Counted from the first letter of the stretch, positions 17,617-28,791 are shown. The stretch: 64,000 bases of DNA from Gammaproteobacteria bacterium (GCA_024234895.1 JACKNJ010000007.1:124001-188000), one strand, 5' to 3'. Notes: a model not told the origin generated them from the sequence alone. Translations and numbers: made by a program.

Positions 17617-17689
17617 GTAGGAGCGGCTTCAGCCGCGATCAACGTTGGAATACACGCTCAACCCCGATCGCGGCTGAAGCCGCTCCTGC
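17617..17689. repeat. Palindromic repeat, family A copy 3
   Basis: 73-bp inverted repeat with the same arms as copies 1 and 2 and a different loop; one arm ends CCTGC rather than CCTAC. It lies in the divergent gap between djlA and dnaE2, 24 bp before the LexA box. Confidence 0.92.
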
Positions 17690-17712
17690 GAAACAGCAGA
17701 CACACGACTTGT

Positions 17713-17738
17713 TAATACTGTTCATCGAACCAGTATTA
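17713..17738 (+). promoter_or_regulatory. LexA (SOS) box of dnaE2
   Basis: A 26-bp near-palindrome with 8-bp perfect outer arms, TAATACTG and CAGTATTA, around TTCATCGAAC. It contains the LexA signature CTG-N10-CAG (17718-17733) with the flanking TA/TA of the gammaproteobacterial consensus. The box ends 7 bp before the dnaE2 ATG. TATTAT (17734-17739) could be an overlapping -10 element. Confidence 0.92.
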
Positions 17739-17745
17739 TCAAGCC

Positions 17746-20949
<3,204 letters not shown>

Positions 20950-20972
20950 CCCCGTCCGAACGCAGCCCCTCT

Positions 20973-21056
20973 GTAGGAGCGAGCTTGCTCGCGAAGGACG
21001 CGAGACAGCGCCCGAACGAAACTGGCACATCCGATCGCGAGCAAGCTCGCTCCTAC
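20973..21056. repeat. Palindromic repeat, family B copy 1
   Basis: 84-bp inverted repeat with arms GTAGGAGCGAGCTTGCTCGC and complement. It starts 24 bp after the dnaE2 stop. A second copy (58909-58993) is nested in another repeat, and a half copy lies at 36186-36206. The rest of the gap up to 21235 holds no recognisable gene; TAATAT at 21136-21141 is a weak -10 candidate for the next gene. Confidence 0.9.
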
Positions 21057-21235
21057 AATGCGGCTCCGCTCCTGGCGCAGACGGCGACGCGCCCTCCCCA
21101 AATGGGAGACTGCACAGGAAAACAGACTTCCCTAATATTTCCTCCGTGAGAAAGGCGTAACGGCGCGCCGTACACCGCTGGCCACACGGTCGGCGTGGCG
21201 GATGATGACCCCCATCATCCGCAGTGGGACGAAAC

Positions 21236-21871
21236 ATGATCTGTATCGAAGTCCGCATGCGCCACACGGGCGAACCCTTCAAGCGCACCCCCGTCACCCT
21301 CCAGTTCGACACCGGCGAAAGCCTGGAACTGCACACCGACCGCGACGGTCGCGCCTGCACCGACCACAACGCCGCCAGCGGCAAGGTTCTTATCGACGGT
21401 CGCGAACGCCATCACGGCCTGCTCGACGGCGACATCCGCGTGGAGATCTGGTCGCTGGTGCAGGCCGAAAATCACAGCTCCGGCGCGCCCAGCGGGCTCT
21501 CCGGCGGCAGCATCGCCTATCCCAACATGCAGACCCGTGATCTGCTGGTCGAGGGCCGCGTGATCCAGACCGACAGCGAGGGCTACATCGTCAACCCCGG
21601 CGAGTGGTCCGAGGCTTTCGCGCGCGCCCAGGCCGATGCCGAGGAGCTGACACTGGATGAGGCGCATTGGGAAGTGATCCGCTACCTGCGCGAGTTCTTC
21701 GAGGAACACAACCGGCAGGCGGCGGTGCGTGACATGGTCAAGCATTTCCGCGAGCGCTGGGGACGTGAACTCGGCTCCAGCACCCACCTGCACCGGATGT
21801 TCCCGCGCGGCGGCCCGCAGAAGCAGGGCAACCGCCTGGCCGGCCTGCTGCGCACCAAGGGCGAGCACTGA
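21236..21871 (+). CDS. DsrC/TusE-like protein with extra N-terminal domain, cysteines missing
   Basis: 211 residues. The C-terminal half (about 103-211) follows the DsrC/TusE/RspA fold: LLVEGRVIQTDSEGYIVNPGEWSEAFA, then DEAHWEVIRYLREFFEEHN, AVRDMVKHFRERWG, and HLHRMFPRGGPQKQGNRLAGL. Both sulfur-carrying positions are gone: the position before the IAGL-like motif is not Cys, and the chain ends GEH where DsrC and TusE end in Cys-Xaa. The N-terminal ~100 residues are a separate beta-rich domain (TPVTLQFDTGESLELHTDRDG; GDIRVEIWSLV) not found in TusE. Sulfur transfer is therefore unlikely; a regulatory or binding role is inferred. ATG 21236 has GGGA 10 bases upstream; a GTG at 21224 is the alternative. 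Confidence 0.75.
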   Translation: MICIEVRMRHTGEPFKRTPVTLQFDTGESLELHTDRDGRACTDHNAASGKVLIDGRERHHGLLDGDIRVEIWSLVQAENHSSGAPSGLSGGSIAYPNMQTRDLLVEGRVIQTDSEGYIVNPGEWSEAFARAQADAEELTLDEAHWEVIRYLREFFEEHNRQAAVRDMVKHFRERWGRELGSSTHLHRMFPRGGPQKQGNRLAGLLRTKGEH

Positions 21872-21962
21872 TCGCAAAGATGATCTGCGACAGCCACGAC
21901 GGCCATGGCGGCGCGTAAAGTGGGGCGGATGCCTTACCCGACCACAATCAGGAGCCAACATC

Positions 21963-22202
21963 ATGTTCGGTGAGAAACACGACCTGCACCACGAATTCCC
22001 GGAACACCACGACCGCATCCACGAGCTGAAGACCGGCAACGCCCACTTCGCCCGCCTGTTCGACGACTACCATCAGGTCAATCAGGAGGTCCGCAGCATC
22101 GAGGCCAACGGCACGGACACCTCGGACGAATACCTCGAAGAGCGCAAGCTCGCCCGCCTGCGACTCAAGGATGAGCTCTACTCGATGCTGGTCACCGCCT
22201 GA
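21963..22202 (+). CDS. YdcH-family (DUF465) small protein
   Basis: 79-residue highly charged helical protein. It has the DUF465 pattern: FPEHHDRIHELKTGNAHFARLFDDYHQVNQEVRSIE and the closing ERKLARLRLKDELYSML. These small coiled-coil proteins are widespread in proteobacteria and their function is unknown. AGGAG lies 8 bases before the ATG. It follows the DsrC-like gene by 91 bp on the same strand and is convergent with the response-regulator operon (15-bp gap, no terminator seen). Confidence 0.88.
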   Translation: MFGEKHDLHHEFPEHHDRIHELKTGNAHFARLFDDYHQVNQEVRSIEANGTDTSDEYLEERKLARLRLKDELYSMLVTA

Positions 22203-22217
22203 ACGGCCACAGGCCGA

Positions 22218-23567
22218 TCAATCCACCTCACCGTTACGGAACTGCGCCGCCTCCAGCTGGTGGCGGTTGAGCAGGTTGTAGAAATCCGTGCGGTTGCGGC
22301 CCGCGATGCGGGCCGCCGAGGTGATATTCCCCTGCGTCATCCGCAGCAGGCGGAGCAGGTAACCCTTCTCGAAATCCCGCACGGCATCTTCCAGCGTCGG
22401 CATCTGGCTGGTGTCGGAACGCAGCGCCTGATCGATCAGGCTGGCCGGGATCACCGGTCCGCTGCGCAACACCGCGCAACGTTCCATCACATTCGCGAGC
22501 TGGCGGACGTTGCCCGGCCACGGCGCCAGCAGCATGTGCTCGATGGCTTCCTGCGAGAGACGCGGCTTCTTCTCGCTGGTACGCGCGGCCACCTCGGCCA
22601 GGAAATGATCCGCCAGGGCCACGATATCCTCGGGCCGCTCACGCAACGCCGGCAGATGCAACGGGATCACGTTGAGGCGGTAGTAGAGATCCTCGCGGAA
22701 CTCACCGGACTCGACCATCGAGTCCAGATCGCGGTGGGTCGCGGTGACCACACGCACGTCGATCGGAATCTCCTTCGTGGAACCGACCGGGCGCACCCGG
22801 GAATCCTGCAGCACGCGCAACAGGCGCACCTGGAGCGCGGGCGGCATGTCGCCGATCTCGTCGAGAAAAAGAGTCCCGCCGTCGGCGGCGCGGAACAGAC
22901 CTTCGTTGGTGGTCAACGCGCCGGTGAACGCACCTTTCACATGCCCGAACAGCTCCGATTCGAGCAACTGTTCGGGCAGGGCCGCGCAGTTCACCGCCAC
23001 GAAGGGGCCGTCGGCGCGTGCGCTCGCGCGGTGCAGCGCGCGCGCGAGCAGCTCCTTGCCGCTGCCGGTCTCGCCAAAAATCATCACCGTGCTGATGCCG
23101 GGTGCGACCCGGCGCACCTGTTGCAACACCCGCTCCATCACCGGGCTCCGGTAAATCACGCCCTGGGCGAACTCGTCGACCGGGGTTGATACCCCCTCGC
23201 GCCCGAACCGGAGAACGTTGCGCACGTTTTCCAGCAAGGCGTCCTGCTGCACCGGCTTGGTCAGGAAGGAGGCCACACCGCGCTCGGTGGCGGCCAGCGC
23301 ATCCTCGATGTGCGCGCGACCGCTGACCATGATCACCGGCAGCGTCGGGTCCTTCGCGTACAGCCGGTCGAGCAGGGCCATGCCGTCCATGCCGGGCATG
23401 GCCAGGTCGGTGATGAGCAGCGTCGGCGCGCGCATGGCCAGATGCGTCAGCGCGTCATCACCGTTGGTGGCCTGATCGACGACGTAACCGTCTCCCTCCA
23501 GCCACGCCGTCCACAGGGCCAGCAGGTCGGCGTCGTCGTCGACCAGCAGAATTCTGCGCTCAGGCAT
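22218..23567 (-). CDS. Sigma-54-dependent response regulator (NtrC/GlrR type)
   Basis: Output of the phosphorelay encoded upstream. 449 residues in three domains: receiver with Asp54 (LLITDLAMPGMDG) and Lys105; AAA+ domain with Walker A GETGSGKE (166-173), the sigma-54 contact loop GAFTGA (213-218) and GGTLFLDEIGDMPP; and a C-terminal Fis-type helix-turn-helix (GNITSAARIAGRNRTDFYNLLNRHQL). All catalytic parts are intact, so it should activate RpoN promoters when phosphorylated. It resembles GlrR/QseF in the C-terminus. Last gene of a six-gene operon, overlapping the Hpt gene by 8 bp. Its targets are not visible in this window. Confidence 0.92.
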   Translation of the reverse strand: MPERRILLVDDDADLLALWTAWLEGDGYVVDQATNGDDALTHLAMRAPTLLITDLAMPGMDGMALLDRLYAKDPTLPVIMVSGRAHIEDALAATERGVASFLTKPVQQDALLENVRNVLRFGREGVSTPVDEFAQGVIYRSPVMERVLQQVRRVAPGISTVMIFGETGSGKELLARALHRASARADGPFVAVNCAALPEQLLESELFGHVKGAFTGALTTNEGLFRAADGGTLFLDEIGDMPPALQVRLLRVLQDSRVRPVGSTKEIPIDVRVVTATHRDLDSMVESGEFREDLYYRLNVIPLHLPALRERPEDIVALADHFLAEVAARTSEKKPRLSQEAIEHMLLAPWPGNVRQLANVMERCAVLRSGPVIPASLIDQALRSDTSQMPTLEDAVRDFEKGYLLRLLRMTQGNITSAARIAGRNRTDFYNLLNRHQLEAAQFRNGEVD

Positions 23568-23868
23568 CGGCTTCCGCCTCCAGCGCCTTCAGCAGGGCCC
23601 GGGCGGCCCCCTCGAGGTCCGCATCAGCGTTACCGCCCTGGCGCGAAATCGCGGCACTTTCCAGGCGTCTGGACAGGCTGCTGAGCTCGGCAAAACCATA
23701 ACTGGCGCCGGACCCGGCCAGCTTGTGCGCGAGATGGCGCAACTGGGCGACGCCCGCGTCCGTGCCGGCAAGCTGCAACGCCGCATCAATCTCGGCGCGC
23801 TTGGCCGGAAAACTGGCCGCATAGGCCTTTTTCAGCGCGGCGAGACGATCGTTCAGATCGGAACTCAT
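23560..23868 (-). CDS. Hpt phosphotransfer protein
   Basis: Stand-alone histidine phosphotransfer protein, 102 residues, linking the hybrid kinase to the response regulator. The phosphorylatable His48 lies in AHKLAGSGASYGFAELSSLSRRLE, a clear Hpt signature. The rest is helical (LAALKKAYAASFPAKRAEIDAAL at the N-terminus). The ATG overlaps the kinase stop (ATGA) and the end overlaps the regulator gene, so the three are tightly coupled. The order kinase, Hpt, regulator matches the expected phosphate flow. Confidence 0.88.
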   Translation of the reverse strand: MSSDLNDRLAALKKAYAASFPAKRAEIDAALQLAGTDAGVAQLRHLAHKLAGSGASYGFAELSSLSRRLESAAISRQGGNADADLEGAARALLKALEAEADA

Positions 23869-25376
23869 GTGGAACTCTCGGGTAGGTAATGGGCAACGCG
23901 CGCGAGCATGTCCGACGGGTCGACGGGCTTGCCGATGAAATCGTCCGCGCCGGCATCCAGCGCGCGGCGGGAATCCTCGCCGTCGGCTGACGCGGACATC
24001 GCGATGATCGGCACATCCAGACCGCCCGCGCGCATCGCCGCGATGGCCTCCGGGCCATTCATGCCCGGCAGGTTCTGATCCATGAAAATCAATTCCGGCC
24101 GGTTGGCGATGGCCCACTCGACGGCCTCGGCGCCGTTTTCAGAGACATCCACGCACAGACCGGCGTCCTCCAGGAATATTCGCATCAGCATCGCGATATC
24201 GGCATCGTCCTCGGTGACCAGTATCCGCGCGCTGCGGCGCGGACCGGCGGCCTTCACGGGCTCCGGTGCCACCGCCGGCGCGGGGATATCGAGCGTGAAG
24301 GTGGTGCCGACACCGGGCTCGGAGGCCAACGCAAGACTGCCGCCCATGCGCTCGGCGAGCCTGGCGGAAATGCTCAGGCCGAGCCCGGCACCGGCGCGCT
24401 GATCGGCGTTGGTGTGTTCGCGGCGGAAGGCCTCGAACACGCGCGTGCGGGCATCCTCGGGGATACCGGGACCGGTATCGCGCACCGCGACGCTCAGGCG
24501 ACCGTCCGCCCAGGTCATGACCACCCTGACCTCGCCCCGGTCGGTGAACTTGATCGCGTTGCTGCACAGATTGATCACGATCTGGCGCGTGCGCAGCGCA
24601 TCGATCGCGACCTTGTCCGGCCAGTCACCCTCGCAATCGATGCCGAAGCCCAGGGATTTCTCGGCGGCCAGCGGACGGAACACGGTGGCGACATCGTCGC
24701 GCAGATTATCCAGCCGCGCCGGCGCCGCGCGCACCTCCAGCTGACCGGCCTCGAAGCGGGCCTGATCGAGGATGTTGTCGATCAGGGCCAGCAGGTGCTG
24801 CGCGCCGCGCTCGATCGCATTCGCGTGCGCGGCGACGGTGTCCAGGTCGATCGCGCCACGCAGCAGGTGCGTATATCCGGTGATCGACGACAGCGGCGTG
24901 CGCAGTTCGTGCGACATGTTGGCGATGAAGCGGCCCTTCAACTGGCTCGCCTCCTCGGCCACGCGGCGGGCGCGCTCGACCTCTTCCAGCAACTGCTGCT
25001 GGCGGTAGACGCGGATCTGTTCCTCGTTGGCGATCTGCTGCACGCCCTGGCGCGCGCGGAACTCCTCACTGGCGTCCAGGAACAGCACGAATATCTCGCC
25101 GCGATGCGCGAGCACATGAATCTCCGCGCCGCCGCCCTCGCCGTCCTCGATCAGCGGCAGCACGAAGGGCTGATCCAGCACCGCCGGTTCCAGCCCGACC
25201 AGGAAGTCCAGACGCTCATCGAGCGCGTCGCCGATCGCCAGCCCACGCAGACCATAGACCTCGGGTTTGCCCTCGAAGGCAAGCACGCGGTGCCCGGCGT
25301 CGAGGCGAATCCACAAGGGCCGCAGACGGGCGCGGATGCTGGCCTGCAGGTAATCGCGGATGAACTGGTCCGACAC
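23865..25376 (-). CDS. Cytoplasmic hybrid sensor histidine kinase
   Basis: 503 residues with no membrane segment. A PAS-like N-terminal region (about 20-110: RPLWIRLDAGHRVLAFEGKPEVYG ... EIFVLFLDASEEFRA) precedes a coiled coil. HisKA has phospho-acceptor His156 (MSHELRTPLSSITGY). The HATPase domain has its N box (QIVINLCSNAIKFTD), DTGPGIP and GAGLGLSISARL. The C-terminal receiver has Asp433 (IFMDQNLPGMNG) and ends in GKPVDPSDMLARV. Phosphate should pass His156, Asp433, then the separate Hpt and regulator. Its stop and start overlap its neighbours by one to four bases. Because it is soluble, its input probably comes from a partner such as the GTPase or the OmpA-domain protein upstream (inference). 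Confidence 0.9.
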   Translation of the reverse strand: MSDQFIRDYLQASIRARLRPLWIRLDAGHRVLAFEGKPEVYGLRGLAIGDALDERLDFLVGLEPAVLDQPFVLPLIEDGEGGGAEIHVLAHRGEIFVLFLDASEEFRARQGVQQIANEEQIRVYRQQQLLEEVERARRVAEEASQLKGRFIANMSHELRTPLSSITGYTHLLRGAIDLDTVAAHANAIERGAQHLLALIDNILDQARFEAGQLEVRAAPARLDNLRDDVATVFRPLAAEKSLGFGIDCEGDWPDKVAIDALRTRQIVINLCSNAIKFTDRGEVRVVMTWADGRLSVAVRDTGPGIPEDARTRVFEAFRREHTNADQRAGAGLGLSISARLAERMGGSLALASEPGVGTTFTLDIPAPAVAPEPVKAAGPRRSARILVTEDDADIAMLMRIFLEDAGLCVDVSENGAEAVEWAIANRPELIFMDQNLPGMNGPEAIAAMRAGGLDVPIIAMSASADGEDSRRALDAGADDFIGKPVDPSDMLARVAHYLPESST

Positions 25377-25876
25377 TAGTTCACCGCTTGCGCGAGCCTG
25401 GCGAACGCTTCTTCGACGAACTCGCCGGTCTTGGCGCTGGTCTCGAACACGCTGAAGCCATCGTCGCGGAGCGCCGCGATGTCGGCATCGGTCACTTCCC
25501 AGCTATCCCGCAGGTCGTTCTTGTTGATCAGCACTACCATCGGTTTGCCGGGAATCAGGGTGTCCGCCTCCTCCTTCAATGCGCGCGCGGCGACCAGGGT
25601 GTTCGCACGGGTGCCGTCGACGACCAGCAGATAGCCGGTCGCGCCCCGCAGATAGGTCTTCACCTGCGCGGTGACCTCGGCGCCGCCGGCGAGATCCCAA
25701 ACCACCAGCTTGACCGCCCCGCCGTCGGCAAGATCGATCTGCTTGGTGTCGATCTTGGCGCCGACCGTGGTCAGGTACTTGTCGGAATACACGCTGTGCA
25801 CGAAGCGCGCGACCAGACTGGTCTTGCCGACGCCGAAATCGCCCAGCATGCAGACCTTGCGGGTGTTCACGGCCAT
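25376..25876 (-). CDS. Ras-like small GTPase (Rab/Roc type, bacterial)
   Basis: 166-residue single-domain GTPase. G1 P-loop GDFGVGKT (12-19); switch I TTVGAKI with conserved Thr (36-42); G3 DLAGG (61-65); G4 NKND (118-121); G5 ETSAKTG (145-151). It looks like eukaryotic Rab in layout, with KYLTTVGAKIDTK and TYLRGATGYLLVVDGTR. The residue equivalent to Ras Gln61 is Gly65, so intrinsic hydrolysis may be low and partner-dependent (inference from Ras biochemistry). There is no C-terminal lipidation Cys. It sits one base after the OmpA-domain gene and overlaps the kinase gene by one base, so it most likely works with both. Confidence 0.9.
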   Translation of the reverse strand: MAVNTRKVCMLGDFGVGKTSLVARFVHSVYSDKYLTTVGAKIDTKQIDLADGGAVKLVVWDLAGGAEVTAQVKTYLRGATGYLLVVDGTRANTLVAARALKEEADTLIPGKPMVVLINKNDLRDSWEVTDADIAALRDDGFSVFETSAKTGEFVEEAFARLAQAVN

Positions 25877-25877
25877 G

Positions 25878-27944
25878 TCAGTCGCCGACGCCGCTCAGCG
25901 CCACGGCAATCTGCGCGCGGCGGTGCTGCGGCCCGATCAGCGGGAACAGGCTGCCCTGCGAGACGAGCCGCGACTTGGCGATGCCCTGCTCCAGCAAAAA
26001 GTGCACGACAGCATCGGCGCGGTTGATGCTGAGTTTCTGATTGAAGGTCACCGACCCGGAATCGTCGGTGTAACCGGTAATGGTCGCGCGATACTGGAGG
26101 CCGGTGAGCCGCGACAGTTCTTCCAGTCGCTTGAGTGTGGCCACCCACCTGGCGAGCACCTTGGGCCCATCCGCGTCGAAGGCGGTGTCCTCGATGAAGC
26201 GGACGTTGGCGTGATTCACGCCGGCCTGGAGTGCCTTGGCTTCGACGAATTCGGACACCGCGAGTGCCGAGCTATCCACGCTGGCCAGGCCGTCGACCTC
26301 ACCGAGACGTTCGCCGATGGCTTTGTGCCAGGCCAGCGGCGCCTCGCCAGCGATGCTCAGGCGATGTTCGGCGACCGCGAGGCTGACGGTATCCGGTGCC
26401 TGCAAACGCGCCGTGGCGACCGCCAGCAGATGCGCGTTCCACTCGCCGACGCCGGCGTCATCGTAGCGTGCGACCCCGTCCACGCCGGGGGCGATATCGC
26501 GCGCGGCGTCGATCCATGCCTGTTCGGCCAGACCGCTGGCCAGCAGCACGCCGCCGCTCTCCACACGCAAGCTGACCTCCGCTGGCGGTTTGAGCGCGGT
26601 GATGGCGCGTTTGAGAATCTCCGCCCAATCCGGATTCAGGCCGCTGTCGTCGTAGGCATCGACGCCCGGCAGGCTGGTGGCAATGGTCGCGGCGCGGTTG
26701 CGCCAGGCTTCGTCGGCGACGCCCCGCGCGGACAACACGCCGTCAACGAGGCTCAGCTCGACGCCCGGCGGCGGGGTCAATATCCGCTGCACGCGGAGCG
26801 CGACCACCTCCGCTTCCAGACTGCGATACGGGCGCCACTCGAACGCAACGCGCGCCGGATCGATGCCCTGCGCGGCGACCCGCGCCACCGGATCGACCGA
26901 CAGCGGATCGCGCAGTCCGCGCACCCGGTAGGCACCGTCGTGCGCTGCGATATCCATGACCACGATGCCCGGCTGGCCGTCCAGCGCGCGACCGAGACCG
27001 GCGCGCATCGCCCGATCCTGCCAGTAACTCCAGCCCAGCCAGGCAATCAAGCCAAGCAGGGCCACGATCAGGACCAGACCGCCGGGCGAGGCCCACATCG
27101 CCTTCTTCTTCTGCGTGGACTGCTGATAGGCGTCCCACAGACATTCCTCGAGCACGGCGGCGGCGGACGGGATCGCGTCCGCGTCGCCGGCGAATTCTTC
27201 CAGCGCACTGCTGTAGCCGGCGTGCAGTTCCTCGATGCGCTCGCGCAGGAAATCCGGGTATTCCGGCGGTGCCACGCCGCGCACCACTGCGGCGATGACC
27301 GCGTAGGGGCCGTCGACGATCCATACCACCCGCTCGCCCATGTCGATGCGACCGAGCGGCTCCCTGCCGCCGCGTCCAAAGGAATCGTTGGCGAAATCGC
27401 GGATCGCGGTGAGCATGCCGCCGACGGCGTCGCTGTCCTCGGTCACCACCTCGGCGTGCGCCACGTGTTCGATCAACAGGCCGCTGTCCTTGTGGATCAG
27501 AAAGGCCTCTTCGACGCGGTAGACCAGGGTGTGCTTGAGCACGACCTCGGCGAATGGCACGCCGGTGCGCAAGGCCTCCAGACGCCAGCCGATGCCGCGC
27601 ACCGACATGCTCTGCTCGATGGTGCGGTTGATGGACTCGACGAAGCTCTTCAGCGTCTCGACGATGGAGCGACGGATAGCCGGGCCCATGACCGGAAACA
27701 GCGCGTCCGCGAACAACTTCGTGTCGCGCCGCACCGATTGCTGGATGCACGCCTCGACCGGGCCTTCCAGAGCACGCGTCAGGCCATCGCCATGTTTGCG
27801 CGCAAGGTGGATGGATTCGGCCAGGACACCGGCAACGTCCTGGGCCCGGACCTCGACATCCTCGATGCGGTGGCGGACCTCCTCGACTTCCTCCTGCTTG
27901 GATGCGCCCAGCAGGCGGCGGAGTTCCTCGAGCTCGTCAGCCAT
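25878..27944 (-). CDS. Inner-membrane protein: cytosolic sensor-like domain, BON-like repeats, OmpA peptidoglycan-binding domain
   Basis: 688 residues with a bridging layout. Residues 1-280 are cytosolic: a helical part, then an alpha/beta domain at about 141-250 (YRVEEAFLIHKDSGLLIEHV ... GERVVWIVDGPYAVIAAVVRG) that recalls longin/roadblock-type folds. One transmembrane helix spans about 288-307. The periplasmic part has three repeats of a BON-like unit (about 385-560, each with a Val-Leu/Gly/Leu-Ala/Trp pattern). An OmpA C-terminal domain follows from about 583, with GYTDDSGSVTFNQKLSINRADAV, which binds peptidoglycan. It could report cell-wall state to the GTPase and kinase encoded next (inference). 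It overlaps the coiled-coil gene upstream by 8 bp. Confidence 0.85.
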   Translation of the reverse strand: MADELEELRRLLGASKQEEVEEVRHRIEDVEVRAQDVAGVLAESIHLARKHGDGLTRALEGPVEACIQQSVRRDTKLFADALFPVMGPAIRRSIVETLKSFVESINRTIEQSMSVRGIGWRLEALRTGVPFAEVVLKHTLVYRVEEAFLIHKDSGLLIEHVAHAEVVTEDSDAVGGMLTAIRDFANDSFGRGGREPLGRIDMGERVVWIVDGPYAVIAAVVRGVAPPEYPDFLRERIEELHAGYSSALEEFAGDADAIPSAAAVLEECLWDAYQQSTQKKKAMWASPGGLVLIVALLGLIAWLGWSYWQDRAMRAGLGRALDGQPGIVVMDIAAHDGAYRVRGLRDPLSVDPVARVAAQGIDPARVAFEWRPYRSLEAEVVALRVQRILTPPPGVELSLVDGVLSARGVADEAWRNRAATIATSLPGVDAYDDSGLNPDWAEILKRAITALKPPAEVSLRVESGGVLLASGLAEQAWIDAARDIAPGVDGVARYDDAGVGEWNAHLLAVATARLQAPDTVSLAVAEHRLSIAGEAPLAWHKAIGERLGEVDGLASVDSSALAVSEFVEAKALQAGVNHANVRFIEDTAFDADGPKVLARWVATLKRLEELSRLTGLQYRATITGYTDDSGSVTFNQKLSINRADAVVHFLLEQGIAKSRLVSQGSLFPLIGPQHRRAQIAVALSGVGD

Positions 27945-28548
27945 CGCCGTCCTGGTCGTTACCGCTGAGCGTGGACGGCAGATCGAATTCGCGATTCAGG
28001 CGCATCGCCACCTCGGTGAACAGGCCGGCCAGCGCGTCGCGGCTGACCTTGTCGTCGTTCAGGTGGGCATATTCCCGTTCCAGCGAGTCGGTGAGCCGGT
28101 CAAAACGCTGGCGCATCTGCTCGGTGAGCTCGCGGGCCTCGTCGCGGATCCGGTTGCGCACGTCCATCAGGTCCTTGGACGTCTGATCGTCAAGCGCCGC
28201 GATGCGGTCGTTGATGGCCTTGTCGGCAGCCTTGAGACGGTCGCCGAGGTCGTCGTCGGCATCGCTGCGTTCCTTGCGCTCGTGCTGCACCTTCTCGCCC
28301 AGCTTGGCCAGCTCGTTACGGATGAAATCCTCCAGGTCGCGAACCCGGTCGTTCAGCTCATCTCGAACCCGCGTGGTTTCCTGGGTGATGCGGTCCTCGA
28401 CGCGCGCGAAGCGGCGATCGTAATCACGCATCTGTCCGCCGAAGAGGATGTCGCGAATCTTGTCGACGTTACCGCCGGCCGCTGCGGCCATCGCCATATC
28501 GGCACCGCCGGCAGCAACCTCGGCACTCTCGTTGTTCTTGTTCGCCAT
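27937..28548 (-). CDS. Coiled-coil protein, first gene of the GTPase/phosphorelay operon
   Basis: 203 residues, soluble, of a family I know only as hypothetical. A flexible Ala/Gly-rich N-terminus leads to the motif VDKIRDILFGGQMRDYDRRFARVEDRI (about 29-55). Then comes a long coiled coil rich in Glu, Arg and Asp, ending with a conserved-looking VSRDALAGLFTEVAMRLNREFDLP. It lacks a signal peptide or membrane segment. The family is, to my recollection, often encoded beside OmpA-domain and GTPase genes, which supports a structural or scaffold role in that complex. Upstream, 28549-28791 (243 bp before tRNA-Leu) must hold the operon promoter; I see no consensus -35/-10 pair there. Confidence 0.8.
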   Translation of the reverse strand: MANKNNESAEVAAGGADMAMAAAAGGNVDKIRDILFGGQMRDYDRRFARVEDRITQETTRVRDELNDRVRDLEDFIRNELAKLGEKVQHERKERSDADDDLGDRLKAADKAINDRIAALDDQTSKDLMDVRNRIRDEARELTEQMRQRFDRLTDSLEREYAHLNDDKVSRDALAGLFTEVAMRLNREFDLPSTLSGNDQDGDG

Positions 28549-28791
28549 GGTGTTTTCCCCCGTCTGGATCGAAAAACGGCGTCATGAGGGCCAAATGATC
28601 GACCCACCGCGTGCGCGCACCATAGGTAACTCCAACGAATTTGACCAGACGGTCTAGTGATCCATTCGGCCATCCGACGCGAATTCAGCTCTTGCGATCG
28701 GAAAAACCTGACTCAAAAAATTTTGCCTGGCCTTACGGATACGTTGCCTAGGCGATGATGGATCCGCACGCGCATTTCCGGGTCAAGGAGT

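Noticed and set aside
25671..27968. 765-codon plus-strand frame opposite the OmpA-domain gene
   Set aside because: It shadows a gene with clear OmpA motifs and operon overlaps; no domain is visible in the shadow.
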